A program made the translations under genes and the position numbers. Below, piece by piece: positions 49,065 through 55,494 of a stretch of DNA of 64,000 bases. The number at the start of each line of letters is the position of its first letter. The first letter of the stretch is position 1. This DNA is from Arenicola marina (Eukaryota; Annelida; Polychaeta; Arenicolidae): contig OZ025263.1 of the NCBI GenBank assembly GCA_964019135.1, positions 33,768,133 to 33,832,132 on the forward strand, in the 5' to 3' direction. The notes under the pieces were generated by a model. That model was not told where the DNA came from. It saw only the letters and a list, made by a program, of their open reading frames with translations, and made no database searches.

Positions 49065-50500
49065 CATCCGGGCACTTACTTTCCCTTTACCCCCCACAGG
49101 CCAGTGGTCGTGTTGGTCCGACTACAGCGCCTGCTCCGTGACATGTGGCGCCGGCAAGCGGTGGCGGAAGAGACATTGCCAGGCGGCCACCGCGGGCGCC
49201 CACTACACCATCCCCTGCTACGGCACCGACCGCCAAGAGGACCCCTGCACCGAGACCGCCTGCCCGGGTAAGGCGGTTACCATAGTTTCCTGTGCGTGGT
49301 TTGATTAAAGTTGTGTCGGATGCGAATTTTAAGTTGTAATGACCATTTACTATAATATGATATTATATTAATTCTCTTCTGTTTTATTGTGGCGTTAGAG
49401 TAGAGAGTGGGCCCTAACATGGCCGGTGAACCGACCTTGGCGTCGTTCCGCTGTTGATGCGTGACCATTGTTGGCCTTGCAGATTCTGACGGCTGGGGGC
49501 CGTGGTCGGATTGGTCCGTGTGTGAGCGGGATGGCACACAGCAGCGAACCCGCACCTGCCGTCCCGCCTTCCAACAGGCCAATCAGTGCCACGGACCCGA
49601 GAAGGAAACCAGGCTCTGCACGTACAACCAAATACGTGAGTTCCACCTGCTCCATTTAATTGACAAAACCGTACTGGGATACACTGTATCACTGGAGTTC
49701 AAGAGTTGTTTGTCTTTATCCAATCTGGGCCTGCGCGACCGGGGCCTCAAGACAGAAGGAGCGATTACCAGGCCATGTCTAGTTTACAATATATCCCTAC
49801 TGTGTGCTGTATAGCCTAACACCAAATGATTCGGCAACGAATTATAGCCCTCTAAACTTTTTATTATATAAAAAAAAAAAAAAAAAAAATGTATAACCCC
49901 TGTTTACATTTCGTGTCGTAATTCTCAGTTGCTGACAGTCGGTGTTGTCATTCAGTTGTCGATACTAAAATCATTACACAAAGAAAAACTATTTTCTTTT
50001 CTGTTGTTGTTGCAGAGGTTGACTTACGGACATCAGGGCGGGACGGTACTGGGGGTGAGGGGGGGGACCCCGCCACCCTGGAGGCCACCCACATCTCCTC
50101 CCGCCGCAACACGTGCTACGAGTGCTTCTGCATGTACCACTTGGTCATCGTCGGGATCGTGGGCTTCATCCTGGGGGGAGTCATCTGTGTCGGGATCTTC
50201 CTCTACTGCCAGCGCCACCACATGGAGACTCGCGAACAGGAGCGCTATAACACGCTCCAGAGACTCCACAAGGACACCGAGGTCAAACAGAGCCGCAACG
50301 ACTACATCAGCCCCACGGACCTTGACCTTCTCAGGCCCATCAGCGTCGACGACAGTAACTACTATAGTACCAACTCGCTAAAGCGGAAGGACAGCTACAA
50401 GTCGCTGACGGTGAAGGAAGCCACGCAAAAGAGGGAGTCACTTATGAGGACAAACTCGCTTATGCGGACCAACTTAACGTTGAGTAATGTGGAGTATTGA
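30757..50500 (+). CDS. Class 5 semaphorin (sema, PSI, seven TSRs, membrane helix), 5'-incomplete
   Basis: Transmembrane semaphorin of the Sema5 type. Coding exons: 30757-30862, 31142-31349, 31806-32019, 32874-32962, 33611-33643, 34547-34713, 35645-35777, 36329-36486, 37266-37467, 37939-38015, 38447-38580, 39159-39326, 40146-40322, 41139-41330, 41906-42094, 48439-48624, 49100-49267, 49483-49635, 50016-50500. All have AG/GT borders and compatible phases and join to about 1,079 residues without a stop. Order: sema about 1-450, PSI about 455-507, seven TSRs about 508-918, membrane helix about 960-983, tail about 984-1079. Human SEMA5A is 1,074 residues, so only the signal peptide region is missing. 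Family knowledge: a cell-surface guidance cue whose sema domain binds plexins and whose TSRs bind heparan and chondroitin sulfate proteoglycans. The SEMA5A/B split is vertebrate, so no symbol is given. Odd: the acceptor of exon 6 is repeated 17 times, and exon 15 has a read-through coding tail. Confidence 0.96.
31142..31349 (+). CDS. Semaphorin exon 2: sema domain
   Basis: Acceptor TAATCTTCAG, donor GTGAGT. Holds the conserved disulfide cysteines in CQNYIRVLI and FVCGTSAFSPQC, with EWTP and KG upstream as in other class 5 members. Confidence 0.95.
31806..32019 (+). CDS. Semaphorin exon 3: sema domain
   Basis: Acceptor GTGCATAG, donor GTGAGG. Carries CPYDPQHNNTAV, LYSATVTDF, the near-invariant RDPAIYR and QYNSRWLN. 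A SINE begins only about 30 bases beyond the donor. Confidence 0.96.
32050..32320 (+). mobile_element. tRNA-derived SINE in semaphorin intron 3
   Basis: Head with A-box-like TAGCTCAGTGGGTTGGAG and B-box-like GGTGGTTCGCGCC, a body with GCAGGATAAAG and GGGGACATGGCTCC, and the tail GGTTCAAGCGTCCTGAATAT. Likely target duplication TATTGAAAT/TATTCAAAT flanks it. Same family as the copy at 35309-35534. Family name not known to me. Confidence 0.85.
32336..32500 (+). mobile_element. Second tRNA-like SINE-type repeat
   Basis: GGTCGCGGGTTCGATCCCAG resembles a tRNA T-arm/B-box preceded by a degenerate head, and ATGCGCACAAAAGCGGC matches in diverged form sequence near 2499 and 22788. Probably a different SINE family from the neighbour; boundaries are uncertain. 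Confidence 0.4.
32558..32748. mobile_element. Short inverted-repeat element with GGCGGATCTAGG end (intron 3)
   Basis: Begins CAGGGCGGATCTAGG and ends CCTAGATCCTGCGTAG, an imperfect terminal inverted repeat around a GGATCtAGG core. Interior is G-rich with long G-runs. Same end type as the elements in introns 9 and 12. No coding capacity. Confidence 0.55.
32874..32962 (+). CDS. Semaphorin exon 4: sema domain
   Basis: Acceptor ACTATTGCAG, donor GTGAGG. Encodes the YFFFRESAVEY strand typical of semaphorins, then INCGK. Confidence 0.95.
33002..33301 (+). pseudogene. C-terminal fragment of a LINE reverse transcriptase (intron 4)
   Basis: The translation has a zinc-knuckle-like CSECGLLDNEVHFVLEC followed, after an in-frame stop at 33222-33224, in another frame by VMSQNRKLKTRLSKLVYLA and a final stop. 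The C-x2-C...H-F-x-L-x-C pattern followed by an S-x-N and basic helix is common at the C-terminus of non-LTR element proteins in aquatic animals. It is cut off at the 5' side and carries at least one frame break. Confidence 0.55.
33611..33643 (+). CDS. Semaphorin exon 5: 33-bp mini-exon of sema domain
   Basis: Acceptor TTTTCCTACAG, donor GTAAGT. Encodes NIYSRVARICK, the conserved segment preceding the exon 6 acceptor. Multiple of three, phase 0 at both sides. Confidence 0.93.
33919..34564 (+). repeat. 17-copy 38-bp minisatellite carrying the exon 6 splice acceptor
   Basis: Each 38-bp unit contains 20 intron bases ending in the acceptor GTACAATTTCAG and the first 18 bases of exon 6 (codons RDTGGN), then in non-terminal copies TAA or TTA of the next unit. 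The acceptor AG falls at 33938 in the first copy and 34546 in the last, exactly 16 x 38 bases apart. Only the last copy leads into the rest of exon 6. Interior copies mostly read GGCTGT where outer ones read GGGTGT, suggesting internal spread. Confidence 0.97.
34547..34713 (+). CDS. Semaphorin exon 6: sema domain, start lies in the repeat
   Basis: Begins in the 17th copy of the 38-bp unit; donor GTGAGT. Encodes RDTGGN and then FLLEDNWTTFVKARLNC, the most conserved sema block, ending YAVFTTSP in phase 2. Confidence 0.93.
34890..35085 (+). repeat. G-rich tract in semaphorin intron 6
   Basis: The sense strand is strongly G-rich with repeated GGGGCGTGGGGAA and GGTGGCGGGGGGAGG blocks at about 29-bp spacing. 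It can form G-quadruplexes in pre-mRNA or R-loops. Opposite-strand proline frames are artefacts. Confidence 0.8.
35309..35534 (+). mobile_element. tRNA-derived SINE in semaphorin intron 6, with target duplication
   Basis: Best-preserved copy: head GGTAGCTCAGTGGGTTAGAG, B-box-like GGTGGTTCGAGCCCCGC, body GCAGGATAAAG and GGGGACATGGCTCC, tail GGTTAAAGCGTCCTGAATAT. Flanked by GGATGTCA at 35301-35308 and 35535-35542, an 8-base target duplication that extends to 12 with one mismatch. Length 226 bp. Confidence 0.92.
35645..35777 (+). CDS. Semaphorin exon 7: sema domain
   Basis: Acceptor TATTTTTCAG, donor GTCAGA (weak). Encodes GTAICTFNMSAFDESFNGPF and KYQEGSQMAW, matching the class 5 block with N-x-S and NGPF/KYQE. 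Confidence 0.93.
36329..36486 (+). CDS. Semaphorin exon 8: sema domain
   Basis: Acceptor GACGACAG, donor GTACGA in phase 2. Begins CGG, the conserved cysteine position of class 5 proteins, and includes RLLLDAQKYQIMDQAVEPI. The frame also stays open for 54 bases past the donor, so the donor choice rests on the join to exon 9 (NERYTHIAVD). Confidence 0.88.
36693..36940 (+). repeat. Dispersed repeat copy A (GTGTCGATTTTT type), intron 8
   Basis: Shares with 59701-59886, in the same order and orientation, GGCTAAGTTCA, GGGGTCAATGTCGAA.GTCGA, ATATGCCTGTG, GTCGCGTGTCG.CATTTACCC and CTTCCAG.CCCC. Unknown family. Confidence 0.7.
37266..37467 (+). CDS. Semaphorin exon 9: sema domain
   Basis: Acceptor CCGCTATAG, donor GTGAGC. 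Encodes THIAVDTVI, FVATLEGVVKKL, a CVVEQIHILPE strand and VRSFELSKEE. Confidence 0.94.
37487..37655. mobile_element. Short MITE-like element with GGGCGGATCCAGG ends (intron 9)
   Basis: GGGCGGATCCAGG at 37487-37499 is matched by its exact reverse complement at 37642-37654. The 169-bp element holds G- and C-runs and no gene. It starts only 20 bases after the exon 9 donor. Confidence 0.8.
37939..38015 (+). CDS. Semaphorin exon 10: last sema strand
   Basis: Acceptor TCTTTCGCCAG, donor GTAAGT in phase 2. Encodes ALFVGTEDRVYRVPIQRCD, the propeller closing strand and first PSI cysteine. Confidence 0.94.
38122..38182 (+). mobile_element. Head fragment of the tRNA-derived SINE (intron 10)
   Basis: GGCCGGCCCGGTAGTTCAGT and GGGTTAGAGCGCTCGCC match the tRNA-like head of the SINE at 35309; the similarity stops after GGAGTGTTTTTGCCACC. 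The rest of the SINE is missing. Confidence 0.65.
38447..38580 (+). CDS. Semaphorin exon 11: PSI domain
   Basis: Acceptor CTGTTTGCAG, donor GTAAGG in phase 1. Encodes TCLSAQDPYCGWNSDWQQC, a typical plexin-semaphorin-integrin cysteine pattern, then NISSCPIL. Confidence 0.96.
38627..38875 (+). repeat. 31-bp tandem repeat in intron 11, about 8 copies
   Basis: Unit GAATAATTAGGCCAGTCCCA plus GCCACTCGTCT. The first copies have GGTCCCAGCGACTCGTATG and the last are degenerate. It begins 47 bases after the exon 11 donor. Not related to the 31-bp array at 27.3 kb. Confidence 0.93.
39159..39326 (+). CDS. Semaphorin exon 12: TSR 1
   Basis: Acceptor CCACTCTGCAG, donor GTAAGT, phase 1 at both ends. WSLWGAWEPC start (C-mannosylation pattern), CMCRRRTC and GGEDCWGRSVEVSNC, as in the first class 5 TSR. 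Confidence 0.95.
39820..39971. mobile_element. Related short inverted-repeat element (intron 12)
   Basis: Begins AGTGGTGGATCCATGG and ends CCCCGGATCCACTTCT, an imperfect inverted repeat around GGATCC, like the elements in introns 3 and 9. No coding capacity. Confidence 0.5.
40146..40322 (+). CDS. Semaphorin exon 13: TSR 2
   Basis: Acceptor CACCTTGCAG, donor GTAAGA, phase 1 at both ends. WSQWSPWSGCSATC carries both the WxxW pattern and the CxxS/TC O-fucose site. Confidence 0.96.
40770..41062 (+). repeat. Degenerate tandem repeat of about 60-65 bp in intron 13
   Basis: Four or five loose copies of a block with GATAAATGCCTAATTACCCC and CTTTAACTATTTCT, each with a C-run. Confidence 0.6.
41139..41330 (+). 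CDS. Semaphorin exon 14: TSR 3
   Basis: Acceptor CCTCCTTCAG, donor GTAATT, phase 1 at both ends. WSAWGHWSPC start, RKRACTNPP and CNKHAC end. Confidence 0.96.
41366..41578 (+). mobile_element. 5'-truncated LINE 3' end in semaphorin intron 14
   Basis: Collinear with the 3' end of the LINE at 58795-59003: GGAACATAGC.AA.GGGTAAGGTTT, CCACTCATGTCATTTTATCA, GGTCAATAGCAC.TGTGCTAA and CCGACGTTAAATAAAA, then a short TTATC-type tail instead of poly(A). It begins about 35 bases after the exon 14 donor. Confidence 0.9.
41906..42094 (+). CDS. Semaphorin exon 15: TSR-like module 4
   Basis: Acceptor CCCTGTTGACAG. Encodes DWTPWIKVNVTKDGHFEERF and RFVCKANV, the atypical fourth class 5 module lacking the usual opening cysteines. 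The strong donor CCAG|GTGAGC at 42095 is taken as canonical; a weaker phase-1 donor GTACGA at 42191 would also join exon 16. Confidence 0.92.
42095..42519 (+). CDS. Read-through coding tail of exon 15: possible alternative C-terminus
   Basis: If the exon 15 donor is not used, the frame stays open for 141 more codons to a TGA at 42517-42519. The segment is G/C-rich like the exons and turns A/T-rich right after the stop. It encodes an acidic part, a strongly basic patch (GRRKNKGNKKNKAKYSGKH) and a cysteine-bearing end (FCGCRDLGMMRMCRRC). AATAAA follows at 42591. Such a transcript would make a secreted protein with sema, PSI and four TSRs but no membrane anchor; basic patches of this kind often bind heparan sulfate. 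It could instead be an intron that is open by chance. Confidence 0.5.
42591..42596 (+). terminator. Candidate polyadenylation signal AATAAA for the short form
   Basis: Canonical AATAAA 72 bases after the alternative stop. Another AATAAA lies at 46738 in the same intron, so a longer 3' UTR is also possible. Confidence 0.35.
44433..44511 (+). repeat. Four 20-bp tandem repeats
   Basis: GCAGACCTGTACTATATAGT repeated four times with no changes apart from the final base. Confidence 0.95.
45117..45218 (+). repeat. Three identical 34-bp tandem repeats
   Basis: Unit GTTAACCGTTAGGACTAAGA plus AGCCAGGATGTTAT, three exact copies. Confidence 0.95.
48220..48428. promoter_or_regulatory. Cluster of CRE palindromes just before exon 16
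   Basis: Perfect TGACGTCA at 48224, 48350 and 48405, with near matches (GACGTCAT at 48269, TGATGTCA at 48301, TGACGTAC at 48418), many inside GTGATGACGTCA-like phrases. It may be a degenerate tandem repeat that carries CREB/ATF sites, or an intronic regulatory element. Confidence 0.4.
48439..48624 (+). CDS. Semaphorin exon 16: TSR 5
   Basis: Acceptor GGTCTTCCAG, donor GTTAGT, phase 1 at both ends. WSHWGSWTHC start, RERLCNNPPPN, CNAHPC end. Confidence 0.95.
49100..49267 (+). CDS. Semaphorin exon 17: TSR 6
   Basis: Acceptor TACCCCCCACAG, donor GTAAGG, phase 1 at both ends. WSCWSDYSACSVTC has the WSCW start shared with vertebrate class 5 TSR 6 and a CSVTC O-fucose site. A (TTA)n tract precedes it at 49037-49061. 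Confidence 0.96.
49483..49635 (+). CDS. Semaphorin exon 18: TSR 7
   Basis: Acceptor TTGGCCTTGCAG, donor GTGAGT, phase 1 at both ends. WGPWSDWSVC and RTRTCRP, ending CTYNQI, as in the last class 5 TSR. Confidence 0.95.
50016..50500 (+). CDS. Semaphorin exon 19: membrane helix and cytoplasmic tail, stop
   Basis: Acceptor TTGTTGTTGCAG. A Gly-rich linker and a cysteine cluster (CYECFC) precede a helix containing LVIVGIVGFILGGVICVGIF, then a tail of about 96 residues rich in Ser and Tyr with a duplicated SLMRTN near the end (SLMRTNSLMRTN). Stop TGA at 50498-50500. Confidence 0.95.
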
Positions 50501-53500
50501 GTCAACTTGTGATTTTGGTTTTTACGTTGGTAGTTACTTGATATTAAATGAACAGGACAGTAGTAGTGACTGTGGACGCCTCTCTCAAAGACCATGGACG
50601 CCCACCCACCCTCGCACCTCGTGAGGTCTTGTATAGGATGTATGGAGTCTGTCGCAATGCTTATAAAGTCGTCTGTTGTCGTCGTTCTTTCAAGTCCGCA
50701 AGTTGGTGCTACATATTGTAACGAGTAAACTGGACCGCAACGGTATAGCTTCGTATGTTGTGAATACTGCGAACAAAAACACGTGCTAGACCAGTATTAG
50801 TTCGCCTGGCGGCCACGAGTGTCGCTTCTACGGAATCGCTGTAGTGAGACAGACGCCACGAAAGTGCCCCCCTCCCTCCCCGCCACCTCTTCTAACTGCC
50901 CTTCGCGAGCGTTGTTTGCCGGACATACACATGGATGACGTATAGCTGTATCCATGGCAACCGATACACGGTGAATATTGCTTGACACTGTCATGGCGAC
51001 GTGCAAGGAACTGTGAAGTCTGTGCCATATCAGGTCGTTATGACCTTCATCGCCCGCGTGTGCTTGACCTTCGTGTGGTATGACCACTGGAGACGAATTG
51101 GGAATATTTTGGGGACAAACAGACAGACATACGTACGGTGGGAATTGGATGGCGAGCACGTGTCAACATCGTCGCATTCGATGGGCCATATCACAGCTTG
51201 CCGTTAAGAAACAATGAGGGGGCGACGGTCAAGGTCAAGCACGGAAACAGTTTGTCTCGGCAGAGGCCGTCTGACTTATTTTCAAGTGTCCCAACCTTAC
51301 GTACCTGTCTGTGACCTGACCCACCTTTTGACCTTGAGCAGACCAAGATGTACCAGGATATGAACGTCTTGGCGGTAGCCACGTTTATCCATGCGCTGGA
51401 GGACTAACTTGAACTGTGGTCAGGGAACCAAGTCAAGGTCGAACTGAAGGTCAAGGTCATTGTGGTTACGATCAATGCCGAGGTCAATTTTTATGTCGCT
51501 ATTATTGTAAAGGTAAACATCACCTGCTGCAGTATAAATATTACATGCATTTTTACATGAAACTTAGTTGAAGAGGCATTATCGACAAGAGTTTCTGTGT
51601 CTACTGTTAGATTTCACGACATCATCTCCATCGTCATGAGATGAAAGAGAGGCGACACGATGTGGATGTGATGTGACTAGTTCTAACGAAGCCGGAATGG
51701 CTTTGTTTTTAGTTTACGTGCACCAACAGAAGTCGCTTCGATGTCAGCGACAACCTTGTAGGTGGATGTGAAATACCACGTAGGTAATGTCAAGTTTTAT
51801 CTTGGTTCTTAGAATAACCCTTAATCTGTGTCCTGTCAGTTATTACGTTATGGCTCAGACCGCATGAAACATCTAGTGAACCATTCTGCCCCCAAAGCAA
51901 GTCTGATTTCATCTTAATTAGCAGGAGGAACAATTAAACGCGTGAATATGACCTTAACGTGACCGTAATATGAGATTATTTCAAAATTAGGTTGCACTTT
52001 ATGCATTGATTATTGCGCTTAACTTTAACAACAAAAGCTTTTTAATCCACTGCTGTAACTCTTTTCTTACGCTTCGACCAACCAGCTTATAAAGCTGTGC
52101 GTTGTTTTATGTTTTGTTTGCTGTCCTCTCCTCTATTATTTCTAGAAATGACAAGGGTTTGCAATTTATGGTAGACTCCGATAAAAAATTAAACTAACTA
52201 GAATATGTTAACAACGTGAACGATTGACGATTGCGGCAACATCTGATACGAAACTGCCAACTTGTTGCCATGAACCCTGTCATGCTCATTGTGCTGTGTT
52301 ATATAATTCATGACCTTGTAATAACCTTGACGACCAGCCGTGAAGACTTCGTTTGTACATGATAAGCGGAAGCTACGTAATGGTTGACAAGCATCGAGGC
52401 CGTCGCTGTTGGCGATTTCGGTAGTTAGACAGCAATGAATCTAATATAGAGACGAATGGACGCAATGCCCCCTGGACGCGGTACGCGCCAGTGGGCGTTG
52501 GCCACCGGGTCAGAACCGCGTCGCCTCGGTTATTCTCGCCGTTCGGTTCCGTAGCCGCTGCGCGTACCCCGTCCAATGGGTGTCAGCCCTAGAGAAACCA
52601 AGTGGTGGAATTGATATAAACAACTACACTCTTTGAGTTATATTAATATTTAGTTAGTTTACGTCATTATGACAAACGGTACAACATTGGCCCAGAATGT
52701 ATCAGAGATATGAGTGACTGCGTGCGTTGTCATGACAATCATTGTCTGTAGTTTAAAAACTCTCCTGCAGGTGTCTTCAATTATATTATATTACCTACTC
52801 AGCTTGTGCTGACTGGTCTCCGAAAGTTTTTCTACAATATATTTAACTAAAGTAAATTAATGTTGGAAAGCCGCCTCCTCCTCCATCAATATGTCGTCAG
52901 AAGACAAATCGACCCGAATATGGATTATATGGTCAATATGAGTTACATAAATTTAAAAAATTGGGTTGTTGTATGGTCACCAGCATAGAAAATATTAATA
53001 ATGGTTATCATGAGAGGTTTGTGTTTTAGTTCAATGAAACCCAACCACATGTCACCGAGGCAACAATTATGAAAACTGTCGGTGTGTTTTCTCACACAAG
53101 CGTTTTACCGTCGTCCAGTGACATAAACCGTCACACGATGGCGCCACTGGCTGGGCTTACATCTCGCAGGACAGAAGTGTATAAAGGCGTTGTACAAATA
53201 GTGTATTTATTTGTAGTTAGTCGTAGGTCTTAGTTTGTTACTGTGTGTGGACGTCGCGTTGGTGTGTGGCATGTAACATAGCCCCCCACAGTACGAGGAT
53301 CACCCATCCTCGCTTGTCATGGCTGTACAAATTCATGAGCAATAAAAACTGAGCAGAAAACTTTTTGGAGTTTCATCCGTTTGATATGTTTTAAATGGTG
53401 TTGCTAACACCGCATTGTGACGAGAATTCACATTGTGTATTTAACATGTGTCAATGCAAATGGACAGCGCAGGGATATCACACGGTTGCTCCCTGGAGCT

Positions 53501-53697
53501 CAGCATATTTATCATATGAGCTAGGGAGGCTCCCAAGAGACCGATCCACACTTCGACACTAAACCCGACCGACGCTAGAGTCCTTGTTCCTTAATCGTTA
53601 GTATAAAATTGCAATGCTGATGGTAGGTACAAGTGAGAAGTACTCCTCTCTGAAACTGACAACAAAGAGTCCTGCTGCATTGTCCGACTTAACGCAG
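50501..53697. other. 3' flank of the semaphorin gene, no gene recognised
   Basis: Probably 3' UTR at its left end. ATTAAA lies at 50543-50548 and AATAAA at 53341-53346; which is used cannot be told from sequence. No coding exon recognised in the rest. Confidence 0.4.
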
Positions 53698-53698
53698 G

Positions 53699-55048
53699 GT
53701 GCGTTCGATTGACTCGGTTCTAGAACCAGAATTGCAGGCTGCGCGGTGGGTTCTGGTTCTGGAATAAGCGGCACAAATCGAACGACACTAAAACTGGTAT
53801 GAGGGTCAAGGTCGACATGTATGTTGTATGTATGTTGTACTTAATACATTGCTGGGTTTGGGGTGGGGGTTCCGCAGTAACGCCCCCTCCCCCTCCCCTT
53901 CTCATCACCCAAATCCTCCATTTAATTCATCTTGACCTGGGAATAAAATAATTTATTCTTCGTTCTTTGGGAACCCCTCCCCTCCTCCGCTTCCAAGCTC
54001 CGACATCAAAGGCAACCACTTTGTTCGTGGATTTGATGTCGGAACTATAACTGTGCAAGCGACTCCGCCAGTTTGTTTGTTTACATTTTGTTTAAACGTT
54101 GTTTTAGGTAGCGAATAATACACTTCACAATTACATTTGACCTGCTTTACTAACAACATGGGACTTTAAAATTGTCAAGCGTACAAGGGCCTGGTTCGCA
54201 AGCGAAAGTTAGTCGACTATTTCTTGACCTAGATTTCGCGATTGCGCCTGCGCATTACAGCCTAATGCCGAACGCGGGATAGTCGAAAAGGGCTGACAAT
54301 CTGTCTCATGGCGGACATAACAACAATAACAAGCGCCTTTAACCGCCGCGTGTGTCCTGACCCTCTTGTGCAAAATCCTGGATCGTCACTGCATTGTATT
54401 ACAGAGCACATTTTACCCTGTGTTCTTTGACATAGAGCCTCACTGTATCGGCTTGGTGACCGGAGGAGTACTGAAGACCCCCCCCCCTCCCCAAAAAACA
54501 AAATCTGAACAGTAGAGATAAGGGTACTGTAAACGAGCGTAGGCCTACAGTTAGTTCGATCACGTGAACATTTAGCACGAAAACATGATAAATTGGCAAA
54601 ATAAGCCATTACGTACGTATGAACCATGCTATATTTTAATTCGTTTAAATGTAAATAAACTGGCAAACGAAGTTACAGATCAAGTATACGCCACAAAGAT
54701 GACGCGAACACCGCTTACTGCTCATTTCCCTCCGCCATCTTGGACGACAATCGACCAGAGGAACCGTGGGTGGCGGCATGGTTCGCTCCGGTCGACTAGA
54801 TGGTCGGACTAGTCACCGTTCGGCAGCCAAATCGTCAACCGTTAGTCGACTAGCGGTCGCTTGCGAACCTAACTGTCTGCCATCTTGATTTTGTCGCGCA
54901 CAGTCTTCGCGCATGCGCTTTGCGACCCATATCTGGCGAAAAATGAGAACCGGTTCCGAAGTTTTGGAACTGGTGCAGGTGTCAAATCGAACGCGCAGAA
55001 CTGACGGCTCTAGTTCTAGAACAAGATATGGCGCTCAATCGAATGCAC
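53699..55048. mobile_element. Outer nonautonomous inverted-repeat element, about 1.35 kb
   Basis: Starts GTGCGTTCGATTGA and ends with its inverted match TCAATCGAATGCAC (13 of 14 bases). Both ends continue with related TTCTAGAAC blocks and a GTTCGATTTG or CAAATCGAAC block further in. No clear target duplication and no transposase frame. A second inverted-repeat element lies inside. Confidence 0.7.
54193..54869. mobile_element. Inner inverted-repeat element nested in the outer one
   Basis: GGTTCGCAAGCGA at 54193-54205 is matched by its exact reverse complement at 54857-54869, and TAGTCGACTA lies just inside both ends. No protein domain recognised in the short internal frames. Confidence 0.7.
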
Positions 55049-55059
55049 GCGCACGTGGA

Positions 55060-55282
55060 AGACACTTTTTCACCACATGATTGGATAAAAGCAACAGTGA
55101 CGTCAGTGAATGATCGACAGCCTGGATCGGTCTATTCATATTGCGAAACCGTGCGGGGCACTGAGGCTCGGTATTTAAAGAGCCGAAAGCGGTGAATGGC
55201 TCGATCTCAGGGCGTGTTTAAACTGGATTTGAGATATTTGTTTATGTAATATATACAAGTTGTTATTCTTCCTAAATTCGGT
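55060..55282. other. Noncoding, nothing recognised
   Basis: Contains another TGACGTCA at about 55098. No gene signals. Confidence 0.3.
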
Positions 55283-55415
55283 GTAGAACGCTTTCATCCG
55301 GGTTGTTCACATGATATCGAAACAATGGGAATACTCAACGTAGATAGGAGTCATATCTCCAGGGGATAAACCCATCTTTGAGAAGGACATGGGATTTTGT
55401 TATCTTGCACAAACG
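55283..55415 (-). mobile_element. Old minus-strand copy of the tRNA-derived SINE
   Basis: On the minus strand, in order: TTGTGCAAGATAAC, AATCCCATGTCCTTCTC, GGAGATATGACTCCTAT, CATTGTTTCGATAT and a GAAAGCGTTCT end, matching the body and tail of the SINE with many changes. Close in sequence to the copy at 3105-3280. Confidence 0.5.
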
Positions 55416-55494
55416 TAGATATTTGTGAAGTATAGTGGTCTGGTTGTCGCCAGTGTTGGCGTCAGCGTGCCCTCCGTAAACCGGTCGTGACGGA

